A stretch of 20,080 nucleotides of DNA from Candidatus Woesearchaeota archaeon (GTDB lineage: Archaea > Nanobdellota > Nanobdellia > SCGC-AAA011-G17 > JACPNG01), in assembly GCA_017609845.1 (NCBI GenBank), contig JAFCDD010000026.1:1-20080 (forward strand). The letters are read 5' to 3'. Below the pieces are notes generated by a model. That model worked only from the letters and a program-made list of their open reading frames with translations, did not search any database and was not told the origin of the DNA. Numbering within the stretch: the stretch's first letter is position 1; every line of letters starts with the position of its first letter. The position numbers were made by a program, and so were the translations under genes. This document shows, in pieces, positions 1-6,337 of this stretch.

Positions 1-152
1 ATTTGTTTAATTTAGAGGTTTATGTTGATAGTTCTATCTTAGAGAATGAGTTTATGGCTTTTAATGCTGGTTTGTTAACTAAGTCAATAAAGATGAAGAG
101 AGAGGATTATTTAATAACAGTTAAACATCAACTTATAAATATATCGAAATAG
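1..152 (+). CDS. C-terminal fragment of an unidentified protein (5' end outside window)
   Basis: An open frame runs in from the left edge (codons in phase from base 3) and stops at TAG 150-152, giving 49 visible residues ending in ...HQLINISK. The fragment is mixed charged and hydrophobic with no motif I recognise. The stop lies 35 bp before the asnS start, and a TATA-like run begins just after it, so this gene ends a separate transcript. I cannot name the product from this tail. Confidence 0.5.
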   Translation, partial: LFNLEVYVDSSILENEFMAFNAGLLTKSIKMKREDYLITVKHQLINISK

Positions 153-157
153 GAATG

Positions 158-168
158 TTTTTATATTT
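158..168 (+). promoter_or_regulatory. TATA box of asnS
   Basis: The AT run TTTTTATATTT ends about 20 bp before ATG 188, and its centre is about 25 bp before it. That is the spacing expected for an archaeal leaderless transcript. There is no SD between it and the ATG. Confidence 0.45.
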
Positions 169-187
169 TACACTTATTCTTAATCTT

Positions 188-1407
188 ATGAAATTCATAT
201 CAATCCAAAAAGCATTAGATAAAAAGAAAGGTAAAGTAAGTATAAGGGGTTGGGTTTATAGAGAAAGAGGAAGTAATAAATTTAAGTTTATGCAGATAAA
301 ATACAAATAGAGTGTTCAATAGAATTAGAAGGAACAATAAAACAGGATAAAAGAGCTCCCACAGGTTATGAAATTGATGTCGATAAATTTGAAGTTATTG
401 GATGGAGTGATAAGTTTCCGATTAAGAAAGAGCAGAGCAGGGAATTCCTAGATGATAACAGGCATTTGACTTTGAGAACAAAGAAACTTACAACTATTAT
501 GAAAGTAAGAAGCACATATATGGAAGCAAGAGAAGACTTCTTTAGAAAAAAAGGATTTTATAGGTTTGATCCTCCAATACTACAACCAACGCAATCAGAA
601 GGAGGTTCTACTGTTTTTGAAGTAAAATTTTATAAGCACAAAATGTTTTTGGCTCAGACTTGGCAGTTATATGCGGAAGCTGCTATTTTTTCTTTGGAAA
701 AAGTTTATGGCACTGCACCGACATTTAGGGCAGAGAAATCTAAAACTTCTCGACATTTATCTGAATTTTGGATGGTTGAGATGGAGGCTGCCTGGATGGA
801 CCTAAAGGAGGTAAGTGAATTTGCAAAAGAAGAGATAAAGTATTGTTTGAAAAAGATTTTAGAAAAGCATGAAGAGGATTTGAAATTTTTAGGACAGGAT
901 GTTAATAAGTTAAAGAAAATATTAAAGAAAAAATGGCCTACAATAAAGTATAGAGAGGCATTGAAAATATTAAAAGAAAAAGAAAAAATGAATGTTAAAT
1001 TTGGAAAGGATTTGAGAACTATTGAAGAAGATAGATTAATGAAACATTTTGATACTCCGGTTGTTGTTACACATTATCCTAAGGAGATTATGGCTTTTTA
1101 TAAGCCTGTAGATCCTGAGAACAAAGACGAAGCACTGTGTTTTGATATGTTGGCTCCAGAGGGTTATGGGGAAATAGTCGGCGGGAGTCAGAGAAGTTTG
1201 GATGTTGAACAGATGAAGAAGGATTTAATGAAAGAAGGAGAAGATCCTAAAGAATATAATTATTATTTTGATACAAGAAAATACGGTTCAGTTCCGCATT
1301 CTGGATATGGGGTTGGTGCTGAGAGAGTAATATCTTGGATTTGTAAGTTAGATAATATTAAGGATGCGATTGCTTTTCCTAGAACTATGTTAAGATGGAA
1401 CCCATGA
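188..1407 (+). CDS. asnS: asparaginyl-tRNA synthetase, interrupted by a frameshift near 291
   Basis: Class II aminoacyl-tRNA synthetase that charges tRNA-Asn in the cytoplasm. ATG 188 opens the N-terminal OB-fold (IRGWVYRERGSNKFKFM) in one frame, which stops at 308-310. The protein continues from about 292 in another frame (ADKIQIECSIELEG...) to TGA 1407. Motif 2 is seen as FRAEKSKTSRHLSEFWMVE and motif 3 as GYGVGAERVISW, followed by IAFPRTMLRW. These fit archaeal AsnRS better than AspRS. The restored protein is about 400 residues, near normal length. At the junction about six conserved residues of the usual VLRD-type strand are missing, so the simplest event is a deletion of 3n+1 bases (about 16 or 19). 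Because the gene should be essential, an assembly error or a second copy elsewhere must be considered. Confidence 0.88.
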
Positions 1408-1419
1408 AATTATATAAGT

Positions 1420-1908
1420 ATGAATCGTAAAAAAAAGGTTGGGCGTGGAAAATTTACTATAGATGATATTGTAGAGAATCTTTCTAGACCAATTTTTGAT
1501 GCTTTGATTGACGATAATGTGGATGGGAGTGTTAGAGAACTTTTTAGGGCATATGGGGCAGGAGTAATTAGAACTGTGTCTCAAGGAGATGTACTTGATA
1601 GATGTCTTATAAATAATGGGATGGCCGGGCACCATTATGAGTTAGGCAGGCTTAGTGTTTTTATGAGGGGATGGAGTTCTTTGACTCTTAATCAACAAAA
1701 AAAATTAAAGCGAAGGTATAATATACATAAAATTCAAGCTGATTCAATTGGGTTAAAAAAATGTGCTTTATCTGTTAGGGCCTTAGAAATAAATAGAGCA
1801 AGGAAATGCGGTGGAAAGGGAAATTTTTGTTATCTTTTTGACAAGGAAGGAAATTATTTGGGAATTGTTAAACATAGAAATAATATGAGTTATACTTGGG
1901 CAAAATAA
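1420..1908 (+). CDS. hypothetical protein, 162 aa
   Basis: The gene starts at ATG 1420, 12 bp after the asnS stop. No good SD is visible, and the TATA-like ATTATATAAG directly before the ATG is too close to serve this start, so read-through from asnS or an unseen promoter is likely. The protein is basic and probably soluble. The C-terminal third (RKCGGKGNFCYLFDKEGNYL) looks like a small beta-rich unit, and the Cys-x5-Cys pair does not form a recognisable zinc ribbon. The middle part is rich in Lys and Arg. I do not recognise the family. It lies at the island edge and lacks the CGAAA operator found before the Ubl-cluster genes, so its link to that system is unproven. Confidence 0.65.
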   Translation: MNRKKKVGRGKFTIDDIVENLSRPIFDALIDDNVDGSVRELFRAYGAGVIRTVSQGDVLDRCLINNGMAGHHYELGRLSVFMRGWSSLTLNQQKKLKRRYNIHKIQADSIGLKKCALSVRALEINRARKCGGKGNFCYLFDKEGNYLGIVKHRNNMSYTWAK

Positions 1909-1928
1909 AAAGTAAAAAAAGTTGAGGA

Positions 1929-1946
1929 AAGACTTAAGGAAGTCTT
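1929..1946 (-). terminator. hairpin between two convergent genes
   Basis: A perfect 7-bp inverted repeat, AAGACTT-AAGG-AAGTCTT, spans the stop codon of the minus-strand gene. Read on the minus strand it is followed by a T-rich run (the complement of the A-rich stretch 1909-1920). It could end or stabilise the minus-strand transcript. Archaeal termination needs only the U-tract, so the hairpin's role is uncertain. Confidence 0.4.
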
Positions 1947-2992
1947 CTGATTATTCTGTTTCTGTTAAGTTCCCTGTAAAGACTGTTCATATTATGAATA
2001 TCGTTTGTATTTTGGTTTCGAATCTGTGGATTATTTACTTCGTCCCTTATCCTTCTTACTCTTTCTACATACCCGTTGTTTAATTCTCTATGTAGTCTTG
2101 TAAGTTCTCCTAGGTTTCCACTCACGGCCCTTTGAGCAGTATATAGATTTCCAACTGCTTTCCAGGTTCTTTGGTTAGCTCTTAAGGAATCAAGATAAAC
2201 TTTGCTTTTTATTGCTTCTTTTTTTATTTCAGTTAGAGCAATATCAAATATTCTTTCACTTGCCACTTCTCTGTCAAATGTTTCTGCGTTTAAATCTGTG
2301 TACATTGTTGCCATTTCATGTTCTCCAATTAATTTTCTTAATACTCTTTCTGATTGTGTAATTTCACTTAAAAATTTGCGATATTCTGGATGCGATGGAT
2401 GTATACCGCAGATTTTTTGTAAGGCGTTTCTATATCTTGTTTTTGCTGGACCAATTCTGCTTCTTATTTCTGCTGCTAGTTGAGAACCAGTGTAATGTGA
2501 AGATAAACGTTTCTCTATAGATTCTTCAGTCATTCTTTTGTCTCCTTCTCTAGATTTTACCATTGAGACTAAGATATAAGTTAATCTTCTTGCGTTATCT
2601 ACTTGTCTTGAGAATAAAATATCGTACTCTTGATATTTTTGCATTTCAGCTTCCTTCCTTCCCTCCCTCCCCTTAAAGAAGTTGGTTACTCTTTGTAGTA
2701 ATTGTGGCTTTTTGAGCCTCTCTATCTCTTCTTGTCCTTTATCTATTTCTCTCATTAATGCATCAATATATTGATTTTCTTCTCCGCTTAAGGCAGGCAA
2801 ATTTGACAATAGTAAATAGTCTTCTTCATGTTCTTCCATTGAAATTAACCCGTCTAGAGAAACATTTGTTTCTTGAGAAGAGGACATAATCATTCTGTTT
2901 CTTGGAGCTATTGTGTCTGAGGATGTTGCGTCTTTTTGTTGGGGTCTTCTTATTCTATTTTTTAACCTTTGTTTTATTGTTTCGCTTGTCAT
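1934..2992 (-). CDS. hypothetical helical/coiled-coil protein, 352 aa, divergent from the vWA gene
   Basis: The protein is almost wholly predicted helix, rich in Arg, Glu, Lys and Gln. The first 60 residues are low-complexity and Ser/Thr-rich, and the rest has heptad-like charged stretches. There is no signal peptide, membrane segment or catalytic motif. The region around LDSLRANQRTWKAVGNLY, followed by QRAVSGNLGELTRLHRELNNG, faintly recalls the C-terminal helices of TelA (toxic-anion resistance) proteins, but I would not annotate it so. The gene starts at 2992 and is divergent from the vWA gene. The CGAAA boxes at 3060-3072 lie between the two starts, so both may answer to one regulator. It is probably an island member and possibly a scaffold or substrate of the Ubl system (inference). 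Confidence 0.7.
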   Translation of the reverse strand: MTSETIKQRLKNRIRRPQQKDATSSDTIAPRNRMIMSSSQETNVSLDGLISMEEHEEDYLLLSNLPALSGEENQYIDALMREIDKGQEEIERLKKPQLLQRVTNFFKGREGRKEAEMQKYQEYDILFSRQVDNARRLTYILVSMVKSREGDKRMTEESIEKRLSSHYTGSQLAAEIRSRIGPAKTRYRNALQKICGIHPSHPEYRKFLSEITQSERVLRKLIGEHEMATMYTDLNAETFDREVASERIFDIALTEIKKEAIKSKVYLDSLRANQRTWKAVGNLYTAQRAVSGNLGELTRLHRELNNGYVERVRRIRDEVNNPQIRNQNTNDIHNMNSLYRELNRNRIIRRLP

Positions 2993-3057
2993 AGATATTT
3001 CTTTTTTATTTAGATTAAAATATGTTGCTTAAAAAAATCCTATTAATTTTTGGTTTG

Positions 3058-3097
3058 TTCGAAACGATTACGAAATTTTTTGGTTATTACATATAAA
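3058..3097 (+). promoter_or_regulatory. island operator and TATA box, copy 1 (vWA gene)
   Basis: Two CGAAA boxes have their CG at 3060 and 3071 (11 bp apart). They are followed by a TATA box, ATATAAA at 3091-3097, whose TATAAA begins 21 bp after the second CG. ATG 3122 is 30 bp downstream of the TATA box, giving a leaderless or very short leader. The same geometry recurs before three other island units. The boxes also lie 68-80 bp upstream of the divergent gene starting at 2992. Confidence 0.6.
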
Positions 3098-3121
3098 CTT
3101 ATTTTTTCCTCTCTTTATTTT

Positions 3122-3907
3122 ATGAAATCTTTTATAGATGAACTTAGAGGAGAAAAATCTTCTTCTGGAGAGATATCCAAAAGGATTAGGAAAGCTTTAC
3201 AATATGGCAGGGATAGAAGAAATTTAAGCAGATTAATTCGGGAAGATCTTAGAATAGGTAGAGGAGATAAAGTTAAGAAAGGTTCTCTCCAGTTAATTTT
3301 GGCTTTTGATACTACAAGTAGCATGGGTAAATATCGGAAATTGGTGAGAGAGCAGTTTGATTATATTGTAACTAATTTGACAGATATGCTAGAGAATATC
3401 CAGATTGCGTTTGCTGGTATTGGGGAATATCCTGATGCCCCATATACTTTGCAAATCTATAAATTTAGTGATGATTTGAGTGAAATGAAAAGGAATATTC
3501 ATTCTATTAAGGATACTAGGGGCGGGGGGTCTTGTCAGGTTTCTTTAGAACTTTTATTTAAAGAACTTAATAATTGGGAGTATGGGAGTTGTCCAAGGTC
3601 TTTAGTTGTTGTTTCTGATCAGATTGCTCATGGGATGGATGGAAAAGAGAAGAATCCTAGAGCGGATTACAAGGAAGAAATAGAAAGATTAAAGAAAAAA
3701 ATGAATTTTTATTTTGTTAGTGCCATCGGACATTATCATCATGGTTATGCTAAAAAAATACAACAATTGCAAAGAACCCTTGTTGATCATGATAAATTCT
3801 TTTTGGATTTAGAAAGGATAGATACATTACCGACACTTATTGTTGGAATGTGTTTAAGCGAGGTTGGAAGATTGGATTATATGATGGAACATGTTGAGGT
3901 AAGATGA
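3122..3907 (+). CDS. von Willebrand factor A (vWA) domain protein
   Basis: A 261-residue cytosolic vWA protein, starting at ATG 3122 because the TATA box is 30 bp upstream. A TTG at 3050 also opens the frame but lies upstream of that promoter. Residues 1-56 form a basic helical lead. The vWA fold begins with LQLILAF and the MIDAS motif DTTSS (63-67). The second MIDAS element is probably Thr132 in DTRGGGS and the third Asp166 in VVVSDQIAHG, so metal binding looks intact. vWA domains bind protein partners through a divalent metal and often act as adaptors. It stands alone between the divergent helical gene and the Ubl operon and shares their operator. A role in substrate recruitment or assembly is inference. 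Confidence 0.88.
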   Translation: MKSFIDELRGEKSSSGEISKRIRKALQYGRDRRNLSRLIREDLRIGRGDKVKKGSLQLILAFDTTSSMGKYRKLVREQFDYIVTNLTDMLENIQIAFAGIGEYPDAPYTLQIYKFSDDLSEMKRNIHSIKDTRGGGSCQVSLELLFKELNNWEYGSCPRSLVVVSDQIAHGMDGKEKNPRADYKEEIERLKKKMNFYFVSAIGHYHHGYAKKIQQLQRTLVDHDKFFLDLERIDTLPTLIVGMCLSEVGRLDYMMEHVEVR

Positions 3908-3983
3908 AAGACCATATTCTCACAAGTTAATGGAAAGGAAATTTTTATTTTTTAAATTTTTAAAATGAAATATTTTTTCACTT

Positions 3984-4024
3984 TTTCGAAAAAGTTTCGA
4001 GATTTCTTCATTAACACTTATAAA
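3984..4024 (+). promoter_or_regulatory. island operator and TATA box, copy 2 (Ubl operon)
   Basis: The first box is TTTCGAAA with its CG at 3987; the second is TTTCGAGA with its CG at 3998, 11 bp apart. The TATA box TTATAAA is at 4018-4024, with TATAAA beginning 21 bp after the second CG. Transcription should start near 4045, leaving a leader of about 24 bases that carries the GGAGG used by the Ubl gene. Confidence 0.62.
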
Positions 4025-4068
4025 AAATAATCTTTATTTTATTGTTATTAACTATGGAGGTTAAAAAG

Positions 4069-4533
4069 ATGGATGATAAACCAATATATGTTACACTTGA
4101 AGCTTCTGTACCAATAGCAAGTAATGACCAAGGTACTTTGCTTGTAAGAAAGGTTCCTGATACTTATTTATCTGGTACAGTTGTAGATCTTGTGAAAAAA
4201 GTTTTGGACCCAGAAGCAGATTCTTTAAATGAGGAATATAATGCTGCCGAGAGAGAAGTGGCAAATACAGTAAGCGGATGGTTTAAAGAAATGAATGATG
4301 ATCCGGCGAACTACCAAGTATCTATTATGGGTCTAGATGAGGAAAATAAGGCAATTCCTATGGGTTTGGATTCAAGAGTAGCTGATTACGATTCTGTAAT
4401 AAGATACAAAGAAGAAACAGATCCAAATACCGGTGTGGGTGAAAGATACAAGCTTATAGATTTACTTGCACGTAGAAGAGTTCCGGGAGGAAATTCTTTA
4501 GATGGAGTTGTTGAAAATTGTTATGAAATATGA
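4069..4533 (+). CDS. ubiquitin-like protein precursor with Gly-Gly and 13-residue tail
   Basis: A 154-residue protein with a beta-grasp-like pattern: strand PIYVTLEASV, strand GTLLVRKV, helix GTVVDLVKKVL, an inserted acidic helix (about 45-80), then a segment YQVSIMGLDEENKAIPMGLDSRVADYDSVIRYKEE (shown here only as positions 82-116) that follows the ubiquitin order of strand, short turn, strand. After RYKLIDLLARRRVP come Gly140-Gly141 and a 13-residue tail ending in CYEI. Ubiquitin-like precursors are cut after GG to become active, and two JAMM peptidases are encoded nearby. The start was set at ATG 4069 because GGAGG (4056-4060) sits 8 bp before it. The stop overlaps the next start (ATGA at 4530-4533), implying coupled translation. 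It is larger than ubiquitin. The fold call rests on pattern, not on a search. Confidence 0.72.
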   Translation: MDDKPIYVTLEASVPIASNDQGTLLVRKVPDTYLSGTVVDLVKKVLDPEADSLNEEYNAAEREVANTVSGWFKEMNDDPANYQVSIMGLDEENKAIPMGLDSRVADYDSVIRYKEETDPNTGVGERYKLIDLLARRRVPGGNSLDGVVENCYEI

Positions 4534-5777
4534 AAAAGGGACTTAAACTGTCTCCCACCATATTAGATAGATTTGCTTCAACTAGGGAACCTTTTGCCAT
4601 ATTGGACTCTAGAATATACACTATAGAAAAAGAGTCCCCTATTTCTAATGGCGACTGTTGGGAATGTGCTGGTGGGAGATTTGCTTTATTTGAATCTGAT
4701 GAATTGAGAGTATTTAGGAATAGTTATTTTGAAGACGATAGAGAAAAAATTCAAGGTTATATGAGTTGGGTTATTGATTTTAAATTAAGAAGGAGAGTTG
4801 AAACTTTGGCGAAGGAAGTTTCTGGAAAATGTGTTGATTATTATTCTAAATTGAAAAGACAATCTCTTGATCAATTTTTGATTGATATTTTTAATATTTT
4901 TTCCCATAAGAGAGATATTGAGGTTAATTTAGAAGATGCTGAAGAGGAGATTAATGTAGATACCAGTATAGATAGTTATCCTTCTATTGAACAATTATAC
5001 CCATTAGATACTCAGATATATAATATAATTTCTCGTCCAGGAGTTTTGGTTGTAAATGGCATGTGTTATCAACTTAGAGAAAATTTGCCAATAAGTAGAC
5101 ATGGTACTATTAATTTTAAAGGAAGAAAATATAATCTTATTCCTTTAATTGGTTTAGATAAGCTTTCTCAGGAATATAGAATTCAATTAGTTGGTAGGAT
5201 AGAAGAAGTTGCCTTACAGCACGGAAGTAAATTTAGTGAGCAAATAGATATGTTGAATTCAAAAAGTAAGGAATATGAAGAGAAGATTGTAGGTGGCGAA
5301 TCTGATGGTGGGGTAACAAGAAAGGTTGGGAACATTGGTTATGAACCCATGGAAGATAATGATTATCTTATATATGCTGAGATTGAACCTTATATCTTGG
5401 AGAAAAATGGAAGATATTATGTTTTTAATGATGGAGAGAAAGAAGGAAGCAAAAAAGTAGAAGTTGGCACTGTACTAACTATAAGTTCTGGTAGTGTTAT
5501 TATTCAAGGGGCTCCAATGGTCCTTAATATGCCTTATTTTCATCCTTTTGTTTATGACAATGGATCAATTTGTTATGATGGAGGACAGGATAGGTGGGCC
5601 CATCATGATATAAAATTTTTACCTCATCAATATAGTTTAGGACAAAATGGCTTAGCAAGAAAGGTTGCAACTTTGCTTTGGGAAGCTGATATGAACATAA
5701 CTCAAGGTTACCTTGGACAAAATCCGGATCCTGTTTATAGATTATCAAGATTTCTTATGCGAGAAGTCATGGAATAG
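4530..5777 (+). CDS. E2-like (ubiquitin-conjugating enzyme) protein with N-terminal extension
   Basis: A 415-residue protein; the E2-like domain is residues 266-408. Its core, HPFVYDNGSIC, has His338-Pro339, Cys348 eight residues after the HPx position, and Trp356 eight residues after the Cys. The same spacing is found in UBE2D-type E2s (HPN...NGSIC...W). The usual Asn of HPN is Phe here, which is unusual because that Asn helps catalysis. E2s accept the Ubl from E1 as a Cys thioester and pass it to substrate. Residues 21-95 and 170-232 contain two related beta-rich modules (PFAILDSRIYTI / PGVLVVNGMCYQL), the first with CWEC (43-46). Translation is coupled to the Ubl gene by ATGA overlap. The E2 domain and the following leader are tandemly duplicated downstream. 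Confidence 0.75.
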   Translation: MKKGLKLSPTILDRFASTREPFAILDSRIYTIEKESPISNGDCWECAGGRFALFESDELRVFRNSYFEDDREKIQGYMSWVIDFKLRRRVETLAKEVSGKCVDYYSKLKRQSLDQFLIDIFNIFSHKRDIEVNLEDAEEEINVDTSIDSYPSIEQLYPLDTQIYNIISRPGVLVVNGMCYQLRENLPISRHGTINFKGRKYNLIPLIGLDKLSQEYRIQLVGRIEEVALQHGSKFSEQIDMLNSKSKEYEEKIVGGESDGGVTRKVGNIGYEPMEDNDYLIYAEIEPYILEKNGRYYVFNDGEKEGSKKVEVGTVLTISSGSVIIQGAPMVLNMPYFHPFVYDNGSICYDGGQDRWAHHDIKFLPHQYSLGQNGLARKVATLLWEADMNITQGYLGQNPDPVYRLSRFLMREVME

Positions 5778-5807
5778 ATGAAAGGAGGATTTTTAAGAAT
5801 TAAAATG
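5325..5807 (+). repeat. tandem duplication, left copy (E2 domain plus SD leader)
   Basis: This segment recurs about 555 bp downstream at 5880-6337. It covers codons 266-408 of the E2 gene, its last residues and stop, and the 29-base leader with AAAGGAGG and the next ATG. The copies stay in register through the whole domain. The left copy has 25 bases (the codons after residue 408 and the stop) that the right copy lacks. Confidence 0.85.
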
Positions 5808-6311
5808 CCTTTAGGAGACATCGAAAATGTAGGAAAGATCCTTAAGGAAATTGTTGAAGGAGGCAATTGTAGAAAGGGGGTTGGGAACATTGGTTATGAA
5901 CTTATGAAAGATAATGATTATCTTATTTATGCTGAGATTGAACCTTATATCTTAGAGAAAGATGGAAGATATTATGTTTTTAATGAGAGAGGGAGGGAAG
6001 GAAGTAAGAAAATAGAGGTTGGCACTGCGCTAACCATAAGTTCTGATGGCGTTATTATTCAAGGCGCCCCAATGGTTCTTAATATGCCATATTTTCATCC
6101 ATTTGTTTATGACAATGGATCAATTGATTATGATGGAGGGCATGATAGGTGGGCCTATTATGATATAAAATTTTTACCTCATCAATATAGGTTAGAACAA
6201 AATGGATTAGCAAGAAAGGTTGCAACTTTGCTTTGGGAAGCTGAAGCAGTTTTAACTCATGGTTATTTTGGATCAAATCAAATTCCTGTTTATAGATTAT
6301 CAAGATTTTGA
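5805..6311 (+). CDS. catalytically dead E2-like protein (E2-variant, Cys to Asp)
   Basis: A 168-residue protein made of a short new N-terminus (1-25) and a copy of the E2-like domain (26-168). By hand count 117 of 143 residues match the upstream E2. The core reads HPFVYDNGSID: the catalytic Cys is Asp108 (GAT 6126-6128), while His, Pro, the NGSI turn and the Trp are kept. In eukaryotes UEV proteins (Ubc13-Mms2 pair) are E2 folds without the Cys that help a true E2 place ubiquitin, so a partner role for the upstream E2 is inferred. ATG 5805 was chosen with AAGGAGG 16 bp upstream. ATG 5778 is also in frame but would place the SD inside the coding region. The same ambiguity affects the next gene, which has the same leader. 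Confidence 0.72.
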   Translation: MPLGDIENVGKILKEIVEGGNCRKGVGNIGYELMKDNDYLIYAEIEPYILEKDGRYYVFNERGREGSKKIEVGTALTISSDGVIIQGAPMVLNMPYFHPFVYDNGSIDYDGGHDRWAYYDIKFLPHQYRLEQNGLARKVATLLWEAEAVLTHGYFGSNQIPVYRLSRF

Positions 6312-6337
6312 AAGGAGGATTTTTAAGAATTAAAATG
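5880..6337 (+). repeat. tandem duplication, right copy
   Basis: This is the counterpart of 5325-5807. The domain part is offset by 555 bases and the leader by 530. The last 29 bases (6309-6337) are identical to 5779-5807, and similarity ends at the ATG. Loss of the 25 bases makes the TGA stop (6309-6311) overlap the SD. Confidence 0.85.

Noticed and set aside
1934..2992. TelA-family (toxic anion resistance) call for the helical gene
   Set aside because: Only a short stretch of vague similarity; coiled-coil composition alone can give that.
3050..3121. Upstream TTG start for the vWA gene
   Set aside because: It lies before the operator and TATA box; ATG 3122 fits the promoter better.
4042..4068. 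Earlier start for the Ubl gene (TTG 4042 or ATG 4054)
   Set aside because: GGAGG 4056-4060 with 8-base spacing points to ATG 4069.
5524..6303. Two similar 74-aa minus-strand ORFs (5524-5748 and 6079-6303)
   Set aside because: They are the reverse-strand shadow of the duplicated E2 domain; their similarity follows from the DNA repeat, and no promoter or SD supports them.
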